Below are positions 53,654 to 61,319 of a stretch of DNA of 64,000 bases, in pieces. Under the pieces are notes generated by a model that was given only the letters and a program-made list of their open reading frames with translations, was not told the DNA's origin and did no database searches. Every line of letters begins with the position of its first letter. Positions within the stretch are counted from its first letter, which is position 1. Both the position numbers and the translations under genes were made by a program. The stretch comes from M0108 sp044228695 (lineage in GTDB: Bacteria; Pseudomonadota; Gammaproteobacteria; Chromatiales; Chromatiaceae): positions 1 through 64,000 of the forward strand of contig JBGAUK010000001.1 of the NCBI GenBank assembly GCA_044228695.1, written 5' to 3'.

Positions 53654-54271
53654 ATGACTCACTATGCCATGGTCATCGACCTCAACACCTGCGTGGGCTG
53701 TAATGCCTGCATGGCCGCTTGCGCCCTGGAGAACCAGACCCCCGTCTGGGACGACCACAAGTGGCGCACCTACGTCCACGACAAGGAGATCGGGGTAGGC
53801 AATAACGTGCATCGCCGCTTCTTCCCGCGCCTCTGTAACCACTGTGACAACCCGCCCTGCATGAGCGTCTGCCCCACCGGGGCTACCTACAAGAAACCGA
53901 ACGGCATCGTCATGGTGGACCAGGATCTCTGCATGGGCTGCGGTGCCTGCGCCATGGCTTGTCCCTATCATGCCCGCGTCGCCATCACTTACGCGGACGT
54001 GGGGCTGGGCGAGGAATTTTATGGGTCCGACTACCGGCGCTCCAGCCCCAGCATGGACAAATGCTCCTTCTGCGACCATCGGGTGGAAAAGGGGCTCAAG
54101 CCAGCCTGTGTCGAGACCTGCGTCGGCTCGGCCCGCCTGTTCGGCAATCTGGACGACCCCCAGGACCCCGTGGCGCAAGTGGTTGCCAGTGGGGTAGCGA
54201 GGCCCCTCATGCCCCACATCGGCACCCGTCCGAACGTGTTTTACATTGATGACCTCAAGTGGAGGGGCTGA
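53654..54271 (+). CDS. Four-cluster ferredoxin subunit, PsrB/DmsB-like
   Basis: The 205-aa electron-transfer subunit has sixteen cysteines in four groups: CVGCNACMAAC (Cys13-23), CNHCDNPPCMSVCP, CMGCGACAMACPYHA, and CSFCDHR...CVETC. These fit four [4Fe-4S] clusters linking the Mo-subunit to the NrfD membrane subunit. There is no signal peptide, so it travels with the Tat-exported partner. AAGGAGG precedes the ATG. It lies 12 bp after the catalytic gene. Confidence 0.95.
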   Translation: MTHYAMVIDLNTCVGCNACMAACALENQTPVWDDHKWRTYVHDKEIGVGNNVHRRFFPRLCNHCDNPPCMSVCPTGATYKKPNGIVMVDQDLCMGCGACAMACPYHARVAITYADVGLGEEFYGSDYRRSSPSMDKCSFCDHRVEKGLKPACVETCVGSARLFGNLDDPQDPVAQVVASGVARPLMPHIGTRPNVFYIDDLKWRG

Positions 54272-54272
54272 G

Positions 54273-55232
54273 ATGGATGTCACCATGACCTACGAGACAC
54301 AGAGCCTCTGGACCTGGTGGCTCGCCGTGTATCTGTATACGGGCGGCCTGGGCGCCGCGACCCTGGCGGTTACCTTCCTCACCGATATGTACCTAAAGCC
54401 CCACCGCAATCTGGTGATATGGGGCGCGGGCGCGGGTGTCGTCCTGCTGGCCATCGGCTCCATGATGTTGTTCGGCCACCTGTTACACCACCTGGCGGCT
54501 ATCCACATACTGAATCCCCTGGTTTTTTACAAAAAACCCGATGCCTGGATCGCCTGGGGCACCCAGTTCATCATCTGGATGATGGTTTGGGGAGTGCTCT
54601 ACGCCCTGCCCTACGCCCGCGAAACACCCTTCCTGAAACGCCTGCCGCTGATCGGCAAGGTCCTGGAATGGGGCCTGGTGATCAAGATTTGTGAAGCGGT
54701 AACCCGCTTCCGCAAATTCGTCGGCTGGTTGGCCGTGATCAACGGCGTGGGGGTGACGGTTTATACGGGCCTGCTGCTGCAGTCTTTCCCCGCCGTGGCC
54801 CTCTGGGCCAATCCGGGCGTGCCGCTACTCTTTACGGTGTCCGCCTTCTCGACCGCCATGGCCTTCCTGCTCCTGATCATGTACACCGTCATCAAGGACG
54901 CGGAAGATACCCGCATCCGGCTACTCTATGAGCGCATTGATCTGGTGCTGATCTCCGCCGAGTTGGTGATCATCTTCTCCTTTTTCTTCTACCTCAAACG
55001 CGGGTCGGAGTCGGCCATGCGTTCCTGGGAGCTCCTCTTCACCGACTTCGGGTGGTTGATTGGCTTCATCGGCTTTGGCCTGATCGTGCCTTTCTTTCTG
55101 GAACTGTGGGGGGTGGTCAAGGGCTGGACGAGTCACGTGCCGATTATCACCGCCTCGGTCCTGGTCCTGATGGGCGGTTACCTGTTGCGGCACTACTTCA
55201 TGTACGCAGGGATCTATGCCTATCCCTGGTAG
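54273..55232 (+). CDS. NrfD/PsrC-family membrane anchor subunit
   Basis: The 319-aa protein has eight to nine transmembrane helices (WWLAVYLYTGGLGAATLAVT, GVVLLAIGSMMLFGHLLHHL, FIIWMMVWGVLYALPYA, AFLLLIMYTVI, ELVIIFSFFFYL, WLIGFIGFGLIVPFFLELWG). This is the NrfD fold that exchanges electrons with quinones. The ATG at 54273 is one base after the ferredoxin-subunit stop, behind GGAGGGG. It completes a psrABC-type operon. Confidence 0.93.
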   Translation: MDVTMTYETQSLWTWWLAVYLYTGGLGAATLAVTFLTDMYLKPHRNLVIWGAGAGVVLLAIGSMMLFGHLLHHLAAIHILNPLVFYKKPDAWIAWGTQFIIWMMVWGVLYALPYARETPFLKRLPLIGKVLEWGLVIKICEAVTRFRKFVGWLAVINGVGVTVYTGLLLQSFPAVALWANPGVPLLFTVSAFSTAMAFLLLIMYTVIKDAEDTRIRLLYERIDLVLISAELVIIFSFFFYLKRGSESAMRSWELLFTDFGWLIGFIGFGLIVPFFLELWGVVKGWTSHVPIITASVLVLMGGYLLRHYFMYAGIYAYPW

Positions 55233-55346
55233 GGGGCGGGACTTGTATCAAGAGGGCAATAGGATGAAATCAAGCCACCGACCGCCTTCTCGGGCGGCCG
55301 ATGGCCAGGGTTGTGGTGAGGATTAGGTGGCCAGGGGTGCGGGGCA

Positions 55347-55475
55347 TCATTCGCGGTGCTTACGAGGCACAAGCCGATTCACAAGCTCGAGGACCATACC
55401 GGCACCGCCAAGATAGAGCGCAAACACGACCAAAAGTCCGGCTCCCGAGCCGGCAAAGCCAAGCAAATTTTCCAT
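55347..55475 (-). CDS. 42-aa single-span membrane miniprotein
   Basis: On the minus strand, ATG 55475 follows GGGAGA at 5 nt spacing and opens MENLLGFAGSGAGLLVVFAL, then YLGGAGMVLELVNRLVPRKH and RE before TGA. It is one hydrophobic helix (about residues 5-30) with a positively charged C-terminus, so C-terminus inside the cell by the positive-inside rule. It is too short for normal gene calling and lies convergent to the psrC-like gene, in the 351-bp interval before the torD-like gene. The remaining interval holds no other coding signal. The homologous family is unknown. Confidence 0.65.
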   Translation of the reverse strand: MENLLGFAGSGAGLLVVFALYLGGAGMVLELVNRLVPRKHRE

Positions 55476-55583
55476 GGGATTCTCCCAAAGGTCTCCGTGG
55501 GTGATTAAGTGGATGGTCAGCCCTATTAGTTTAGTATCTTCTTAAATACCTATCAAACTTCTTCCTGCTGGAATTTCCCGACC

Positions 55584-56204
55584 ATGGCCACCGACCGCTA
55601 TCCCGATCCGCGGCAGCTTTATATCCTCTCCGCCTTGCTGGCTTTTCCGGAGGATGATGCCCTCGACGCCCTGCGAGATATGCTGCCACTGGCCCCCTGG
55701 TTGGCGCCCGCCATCGAGGAGTTGGCTGATAGGCCCTTGGAACATTGGCAGGGCGAGCACACCCGTCTCTTCTTGAGCGGTTACCCAAAGACGCCTTGCC
55801 CCCCCTTCGAATCGGCTTATCGGCAGGGTCAGATGGGGGGAACGGTCGCGGGGGATCTTGAGGCCCTCTACCGCCGGGCGGGCCTGGGGGCCAGGCTGGC
55901 GCCCGCCGATTACCTGGGCACCTTACTCGAATGCCTGGCCNNNNNNNNNGCCCTCTACCGCCGGGCGGGCCTGGGGGCCAGGCTGGCGCCCGCCGATTAC
56001 CTGGGCACCTTACTCGAATGCCTGGCCCTGCTAGAGGAGCGGGGAGATGCGGAGGAGGTGATTGGGGAGTTATGGGGCGCGCATCTCGACCGCTGGCTCC
56101 CCCGCTTCGCGCGAGATCTCCAGAGCCATGGCGAGTTTGAACTGTACTGCCTACTGGGGGCACGGCTGGCGGGACTATGTGGTAGGGAGGTGGAACTTGC
56201 CTGA
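55584..56204 (+). CDS. TorD/DmsD-family chaperone (contains assembly gap)
   Basis: The product is a TorD-like helical chaperone (RQLYILSALLAFPEDDALDA, EHTRLFLSGYPKTPCPPFES with the family E-x3-L-F...C-P-P-x-E-S-x-Y pattern) that would bind the Tat leader and apo-form of the molybdo-enzyme. As written it is 206 aa, but nine Ns at 55941-55949 are flanked by an exact 78-bp duplication (55863-55940 and 55950-56027). Removing one copy and the Ns (87 bp) keeps the frame and gives a normal 177-aa protein. The operon context with psrABC-like genes supports the role. Confidence 0.85.
   Translation: MATDRYPDPRQLYILSALLAFPEDDALDALRDMLPLAPWLAPAIEELADRPLEHWQGEHTRLFLSGYPKTPCPPFESAYRQGQMGGTVAGDLEALYRRAGLGARLAPADYLGTLLECLAXXXALYRRAGLGARLAPADYLGTLLECLALLEERGDAEEVIGELWGAHLDRWLPRFARDLQSHGEFELYCLLGARLAGLCGREVELA
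55863..56027. other. Assembly gap (9 N) flanked by an exact 78-bp duplication
   Basis: The same 78 bases appear before and after nine Ns, so two contig ends that really overlap were joined with a gap. This is very probably an artefact rather than a biological tandem repeat. Confidence 0.9.
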
Positions 56205-56748
56205 CGCCCCCTGGTCGCTTTGCCCGCCGGAGCTTGGAGAGGACGCCGCCCTATCCGCGGCGGTACTGGGGGTTCACCAAGTCATTCTGCGCAAGCAGCT
56301 CCAAGGTGATCCTTTTCTGAATCACAACCTCGAGATTCAGCAGCGGGCCTTACGCCGGATCGAGGACTGGCGAGTCCTGCTGCTTCTCACCCCCTGGATG
56401 CTTGCGCGCCTGCTCTTTCCCGACCGATCCCCGCCCCTCGCCCTACCGGGTGGCTGGTCCGCGCCGGAGCGAGAAGAAGCCCCCTACCAGGTCTTGGGTC
56501 CCCGTATCCACTTCTCACTCCTCGGCCAGTCCCAGCAAGCTCATCTGAACTACCATCGAGACCTGGGCCACTTTCTCTTGCAGCCCATTTGCCTCGACAT
56601 GGGGACCTACGCGGACACGGAAGCGGTTTTCGAGGCCTGGGGTCAGGTCATTCGTACCCGCGATGAGAAGATGGAGCAGGCTCGGCGGGACTGCCCCTTG
56701 CAGAAAGAGGTGTCCCGGCGGGAACTCTTTTCCCGCTTCAAGATCTGA
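56197..56748 (+). CDS. HybE-like chaperone in the molybdo-enzyme operon
   Basis: The start is placed at TTG 56197, behind GGGAGG, overlapping the TorD-like gene by 8 bp. The 183-aa protein resembles [NiFe]-hydrogenase assembly chaperone HybE: DPFLNHNLEIQ...WRVLLLLTPWMLARLLFP aligns with HybE's F-L-H-P-x-L...V-L-x-TPWML-x-x-x-FP. It continues with LGPRIHFSLLGQSQQAHLNY. The C-terminus ends SRRELFSRFKI, which looks like a Tat consensus (S-R-R-x-F-L-K) in an unusual place. No hydrogenase genes are near, so it probably serves as a second maturation factor for the Psr-like enzyme. Confidence 0.65.
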   Translation: MPDAPWSLCPPELGEDAALSAAVLGVHQVILRKQLQGDPFLNHNLEIQQRALRRIEDWRVLLLLTPWMLARLLFPDRSPPLALPGGWSAPEREEAPYQVLGPRIHFSLLGQSQQAHLNYHRDLGHFLLQPICLDMGTYADTEAVFEAWGQVIRTRDEKMEQARRDCPLQKEVSRRELFSRFKI

Positions 56749-56776
56749 AAAACCTTAATTTACCAAAAGTTTGTAA

Positions 56777-58096
56777 TCAAAGCGACCCTGCCCTCGAGGC
56801 AGTGCCGGGGCGCGGGTACGCAGGGGCAGATTCCAGGGCCTCCACCAAGGCGATCAGGCGCCCGAGGGCCCCCCGATTGAGCGCCACCACCCGCCGGCCA
56901 TTTTCGCCCATGCGCGCCCGGGTCGCGGCGTCACCGAGCCAGTCCAGCATGAGGTCGGCCAGGGCATCGGCATCCGGCACCTGCATCGCTGCGCCTTCCT
57001 GGACCAGGAGTTCCGTGATCTGGCTGAAGTTGAAGGCATGGGGGCCGATGGCCACGGGCACCCCCGCCGCCGCCGCCTCCAGCAGGTTGTGCCCGCCCAC
57101 CGGCACCAGACTCCCGCCGATAAAGGCGGCGTCCGCCGCCGCGATCAGGACCGGCAACTCGCCCATGGTGTCACCCAAAAAGACCGCGTCCCCCGGCCCG
57201 CAACGCTCGCCGGTGGAGCGGCGCACGGGGGGCAGGCCGAGACGCACCGCCAGGGCGGCTACCCGGTCAAAGCGCTCGGGGTGACGGGGGACCAGAACCA
57301 GCAGGGCCCGGGGCAGGCGCGCCAGAATCCGGCGATGCACCTTCAGGAGGGGCTCCTCCTCGCCCTCGTGGGTGCTGCCCGCGACCCAGACCGGTCGATC
57401 GGTGCCCCAGAAGCGGCGCATGAACTCGGCGCTATCCTCCAGACTCGCGGGCTGTCGCAAGTCAAACTTGATGCTGCCCGTGACCTTCACCCGCTCCGCC
57501 GGCACGCCCAGGTCGATGAACCGTTGGGCATCGGCGCTGGTCTGGGCCGCGACCAGGGAGAGGCGGGCGAAGGTCCGTCGGGCGAAGCCACCCAGGCGCC
57601 CATAGCCCTGGGCGGAGCGGGCGGAGAGGCGGCCATTGCCCAGGATCACCGGGATACCGCGCCGCTGGCAGACCCGCAGCATGTTGGGCCAGATTTCGGT
57701 CTCCATGACCAGTACCTGGCGGGGCCGGACGCGATCCAGGAAGCGATCGAGGATGGCGGGCAGGTCATAGGGGACATAGACATGACGGACCCGATCCTCG
57801 AAGAGGGCGCGCAGCCGCTCGGACCCCGTCGGCGTGGTGGTGGTGACCATGACCCCCAGATCGGGGTGCTCATCAAGGAAATACTTGATGAGGGGCGCGG
57901 CGGCCTGAGTCTCCCCCACCGACACGGCATGAATCCATAGCCCGGCCGCCAGGGGCTGGTTGCCATAAAAGCCGAGCCGCTCCCCCCAGCGCCGGCGATA
58001 GGCCGGAGAACGCCAGCTCCGCCACAAAAGTCGCAGCAGGGCGAAGGGCAGGGCCAGGTAGAGCAGCAGGCTGTAGAGCCGGTTCAAGGGCGACAT
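56777..58096 (-). CDS. waaA: 3-deoxy-D-manno-octulosonic acid transferase
   Basis: The 439-aa inner-membrane glycosyltransferase adds KDO to lipid A precursor. Landmarks are an N-terminal hydrophobic anchor, WIHAVSVGETQAAAPLIKYF, TTTTPTGSERLRALF, VYVPYDLPAILDRFLDRVRP, METEIWPNMLRVCQRRGIPV, VTGSIKFDL, and the C-terminal IGGSLVPVGGHNLLEAAAAG and GPHAFNF. The length and motifs are typical of WaaA. It is the last gene of a minus-strand envelope block. Confidence 0.97.
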   Translation of the reverse strand: MSPLNRLYSLLLYLALPFALLRLLWRSWRSPAYRRRWGERLGFYGNQPLAAGLWIHAVSVGETQAAAPLIKYFLDEHPDLGVMVTTTTPTGSERLRALFEDRVRHVYVPYDLPAILDRFLDRVRPRQVLVMETEIWPNMLRVCQRRGIPVILGNGRLSARSAQGYGRLGGFARRTFARLSLVAAQTSADAQRFIDLGVPAERVKVTGSIKFDLRQPASLEDSAEFMRRFWGTDRPVWVAGSTHEGEEEPLLKVHRRILARLPRALLVLVPRHPERFDRVAALAVRLGLPPVRRSTGERCGPGDAVFLGDTMGELPVLIAAADAAFIGGSLVPVGGHNLLEAAAAGVPVAIGPHAFNFSQITELLVQEGAAMQVPDADALADLMLDWLGDAATRARMGENGRRVVALNRGALGRLIALVEALESAPAYPRPGTASRAGSL

Positions 58097-58126
58097 CCCC
58101 TAATCTGTTAGGTGCAAGCCGAGGCG

Positions 58127-58160
58127 TAAGGAGCCGAGCCCCCTTGGCGCCGGCGACTGG
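58127..58160. repeat. REP-like GTAAGGAGCCGAGCCCCCTT repeat
   Basis: An element beginning GTAAGGAGCCGAGCCCCCTT, then GGCGCCGGCGAC, lies in the waaA-deacetylase spacer. A close relative (GTAGGAGCCGAGCCCCCTCG, then GCGA) occurs at 60158-60182, inside the 3' end of a glycosyltransferase gene. The remaining spacer to 58257 has no gene. Confidence 0.6.
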
Positions 58161-58257
58161 GCGGCCTCGGCGCAATCCCCGCAAGGGACGGCAGTCTAGC
58201 ACAGGGGCCCGAAGGGGATTTTCGCTGGCGCGGTGGTGGCGGGAATGGTCTGGGGGA

Positions 58258-59031
58258 TCAGAAATCGGATTCCTGGCTGAGGCGGTCCCGCCAGGCGCTC
58301 AGTTCCGCCATGGGGGCATGCTTGAAACCCAGCTTCCAGGCAAAGCCCAACAGGTTGTCGCCAAAGGAGATGGCCTTGCGGGGCAGGATCAGGGGATGGT
58401 CTGCCGCCGTGGCCGCGCCCCGCAAGCAGGTGGTAGCGCTGACATAGCCCGCCTCCCGGGCGGCCCGCACCGTGTCCCGATTGAAGCTGCCGAAGGGATA
58501 GCAGAGGTGACGCACCAAGGTCCCCAGCAGGTCCTCCAGGTCCGCCTTGCTCCGGGTCAGCTCCTGGCGCTGGCTCTCGGGGTCCAGCTCGGCCAGGCGG
58601 GCGTGGCTAGCGGTGTGGGAGCCAAGGGTCATGCCAGCGGCCTGGATCTCCCGCAGCCGGCCCGCATCCATGAGGCGGGGCCGGGCGCGACCGGGTTCCT
58701 GGCCATACCACTGGATGGGTTGGCCAAGCCAGCCGCTGATGGCATAGACGGTAGCGGTGAAGCCATAACGGGCCAGAATCGGCAGGGCATGGTCCGCGAA
58801 GTTGTCGTAGCCATCGTCGAAGGTCAGCACCAGGGACCGGGCCGCCAGGGGCCGCTCGCCCCGCAGGCCGGCCAGGGCGCCATCCAGATCCAGCACCTCA
58901 TAGCCCAGGGCATGCAGGAACCCCATCTGCCGGGCGAAGCGTCGATGGTCGCAATAGTTGGCGCGATGCGCCTCCATGGGCGCAAAGTCACCCACCTGGT
59001 GGTACATGAGAATGGAAATCCGAGGGGACAT
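58258..59031 (-). CDS. Polysaccharide deacetylase family protein
   Basis: The 257-aa NodB-like deacetylase has the metal and catalytic motifs TFDDGYDNF (about 69-77), GSHTASHARL (His pair) and YPFGSFN. These enzymes remove N- or O-acetyl groups from surface glycans. There is no signal peptide, so a cytosolic or membrane-associated step is likely. It begins 15 bp after the upstream glycosyltransferase gene in the same unit. Confidence 0.92.
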   Translation of the reverse strand: MSPRISILMYHQVGDFAPMEAHRANYCDHRRFARQMGFLHALGYEVLDLDGALAGLRGERPLAARSLVLTFDDGYDNFADHALPILARYGFTATVYAISGWLGQPIQWYGQEPGRARPRLMDAGRLREIQAAGMTLGSHTASHARLAELDPESQRQELTRSKADLEDLLGTLVRHLCYPFGSFNRDTVRAAREAGYVSATTCLRGAATAADHPLILPRKAISFGDNLLGFAWKLGFKHAPMAELSAWRDRLSQESDF

Positions 59032-59046
59032 GTCGTCAAGCCTCTC

Positions 59047-60138
59047 TCAGACGGCACTAACAAGCTGACGATAGAGGTCCCGATACGACGCCATGATGGG
59101 GTCCCGCGCGAACTCCGCCCGGACCCGGGCCTGACCCGCCCGGGCCAGATCCTGGCGCAGTTGGTCATCTCCCAACACAATTCCGATCCCCTCGGCCAAG
59201 GCCCGGGCATCCCCGCAGGGTAGGCACCAGGCGTCCTCCCCGTGACGGGCAATCTCCCGCGCCCCGCGAAAGAGGCTGGTCACCAAGGGCTTGGACCAGG
59301 TCCAGGCCTCCAGGATGACATTGCCCAGGGTCTCCTCCTCCAGGGAGGGAAACACCACCAGGTCCGCCATCTGAAAATAAGGGCCCGGCTCCCTTTGCCA
59401 GCCGGCCCAGTGGATGCGGTCGCCGATGCCCGCCGCCTCGGCCTGACGGCGCAAGGCGGGGCCCAGGGGCCCCTCGCCGAGCAGCACCAGGCGCACCGGG
59501 CGATCCGCGATGGTCCGGGGCAGCCGGGCCAGGGCCTCGATCAGATGGGTCAGGCCCTTGACGGGGACGAAACGCCCGGCGCTGACCAACACCCAGGCCT
59601 CCGCGGGCAGGCCGAGCTCCGCCCGCAGGGACCCAAGTCGTTCGGGGGGGACGGGTTGGGCCGGTTCGACGAAGTTATAGATGTGATGAACCCGCCCCAC
59701 CGGCAGGCCCTGCTGGACCATCCAGTCACAGAGCCCCTGGGTGTTACCGATCCAGGCCTGGGCATGGCGATAGGGGTGCAGGGCATAGTAGCCCCCCAGC
59801 CGGGCGACATGTACCGGACCATGACCCGGTCGTGACGGGGGCTTGAGATGGGTCAGACGGGTAGCCCGCCCCATGTAGGTCTGGACGATATCCGGCTGGA
59901 CGCGGGCGATGAGACGGCTCACCGCGTACCGGGAGAGGGGGTCCCAAACGGTTCGCAGGGGCAGGCGATGCAGGGGCAAGGGTCCCAGGTCCAGATCCTC
60001 GAGGGCACCGCCGGCGCGGATCGCCAGTTCCGCCCTGGCCCCTGTCTCCCCCAGGGCACGGGCGAAACGCGCGAACCAGCGCTCGGCCCCACCCAGGGCC
60101 TTGCTGCCGATGATTTGCAGGCTCAGGGGCTCCGTCAC
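59047..60138 (-). CDS. GT4-type glycosyltransferase
   Basis: The 363-aa GT-B enzyme has ALGGAERWFARFARALGETG at the N-terminus, GRFVPVKGLTHLIEALARLP before the sugar-nucleotide domain, and the E-x7-E type motif FPSLEEETLGNVILEAW. It starts at GTG 60138, overlapping the previous gene by GTGA. It is predicted to add a sugar to LPS core or a related glycan. The donor and acceptor are unknown. Confidence 0.92.
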   Translation of the reverse strand: MTEPLSLQIIGSKALGGAERWFARFARALGETGARAELAIRAGGALEDLDLGPLPLHRLPLRTVWDPLSRYAVSRLIARVQPDIVQTYMGRATRLTHLKPPSRPGHGPVHVARLGGYYALHPYRHAQAWIGNTQGLCDWMVQQGLPVGRVHHIYNFVEPAQPVPPERLGSLRAELGLPAEAWVLVSAGRFVPVKGLTHLIEALARLPRTIADRPVRLVLLGEGPLGPALRRQAEAAGIGDRIHWAGWQREPGPYFQMADLVVFPSLEEETLGNVILEAWTWSKPLVTSLFRGAREIARHGEDAWCLPCGDARALAEGIGIVLGDDQLRQDLARAGQARVRAEFARDPIMASYRDLYRQLVSAV

Positions 60139-61319
60139 GGCCCACCCTCGCCCCTCGTAGGAGCCGAGCCCCCTCGGCGACCTCCCGTCGATACCGCCCC
60201 CCGGCGACCCTCCGTCGGCCCTGCCTCCCCCCGGCGACCACCCGCCACCAATTCCCGATAGACCGCCAAATTGCCTTCCACCATGGCCTGGATGGAAAAC
60301 TCGGCGCTCATCAGTACGCGCCCGCCCCGTCCCAATCGACGGGCCAGGTCCGGGTCCCGCAGCAGCCTGGCGATCGCCTCACCCAGGGCAGCGACATCGC
60401 CCGGGGGCACCAGTAGGCCGTTGACCCCTTCCCGAACCGCCTCGGGAATGCCACCCGCCCGGCTGGCGATGATGGGCACCCCGGCGCAGGAGGCCTGGAG
60501 CAGGGAGACACCCAGCCCCTCCCGGATGGCGGGATGAACCAGCAGGTCCAGGCCCGGCAGTAACTCAGTTAAATCATCACGAAAACCGCAGAGGGTGACG
60601 TGATTCCCCAGCCACGCCTGGGCGATGCGCCTTTCCAGATTCGCCGCCTCGGGACCCTGACCGAAAAACAGCACCCGCAGGTCCGGGAACTCAGCCACCA
60701 GGGGCGGCAGGGCCTCGATCAGCAACTGATGGCCCTTGCGAGGGATGAGTTGAGCCACGACCCCGATCAGGGGACTCTCGGGGGGCACGCCGAGCCGCTC
60801 CCGCAGGATCTCGCGATCGCGCGGCCCCGCGAAGGCGTGACAATCCACCGCGCTGCGCACCACCCGTAGCTTGTCCGGCGGCAGCCCCGCCGCCAGAAGG
60901 ACCTCGCCGATGCCCGCGGAGATGGCGATCACCCGGTCATGCAGGCGGTATTTGAGTTTTACCCGCCAGGGGGGTTCCGGATTATCGACGCGGCGGGAGT
61001 GGACCAAGGGCACCCCCGCCAGGCGCCCGGCGATGCCGCCCATGACATCGGCGCCAATCCGACTATGCAGGTGCAGGACGTCCGTATCGAACTGGAGGGT
61101 CCGGAAGTAGATGCGCGGGATCAGGCCCAGATCCAGATCACCGCCCATGGGCATGGCGAAGACCTCGGCATGACCCACCGCCGCCGCCGCTATCTCACTG
61201 CCGACCCGGCAGATCAGGCCATTGGTCACCCCCCGTTGCGCCAGACCGTCCAGCAAATAGAGGACCTGACGCGCGCCGCCATAAAGATGGCGGCCCCCTT
61301 CGACGTGCAGCACCCTCAC
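60135..61319 (-). CDS. GT4-type glycosyltransferase with REP-encoded C-terminal tail
   Basis: This protein of about 394 aa starts at GTG 61319 (VRVLHVEGGRHLYGGARQV), overlapping the heptosyltransferase stop as GTGA. GT4 motifs are GVVAQLIPRKGHQLLIEALP and HPAIREGLGVSLLQASCAGV. The last 35 or so residues (GGRRGEAGPTEGRRGAVSTG, then GRRGGSAPTRGEGG) are low-complexity and encoded by GC-rich repeats, including a GTAGGAGCCGAGCCCCCTCG element at 60158-60182. The repeat has probably run over an earlier stop. Confidence 0.9.
   Translation of the reverse strand: MRVLHVEGGRHLYGGARQVLYLLDGLAQRGVTNGLICRVGSEIAAAAVGHAEVFAMPMGGDLDLGLIPRIYFRTLQFDTDVLHLHSRIGADVMGGIAGRLAGVPLVHSRRVDNPEPPWRVKLKYRLHDRVIAISAGIGEVLLAAGLPPDKLRVVRSAVDCHAFAGPRDREILRERLGVPPESPLIGVVAQLIPRKGHQLLIEALPPLVAEFPDLRVLFFGQGPEAANLERRIAQAWLGNHVTLCGFRDDLTELLPGLDLLVHPAIREGLGVSLLQASCAGVPIIASRAGGIPEAVREGVNGLLVPPGDVAALGEAIARLLRDPDLARRLGRGGRVLMSAEFSIQAMVEGNLAVYRELVAGGRRGEAGPTEGRRGAVSTGGRRGGSAPTRGEGGP

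Noticed and set aside
55863..56027. Internal 26-residue repeat in the TorD-like protein
   Set aside because: The duplicated DNA is exactly 78 bp identical on both sides of an N gap, so it is an assembly join rather than a protein repeat.
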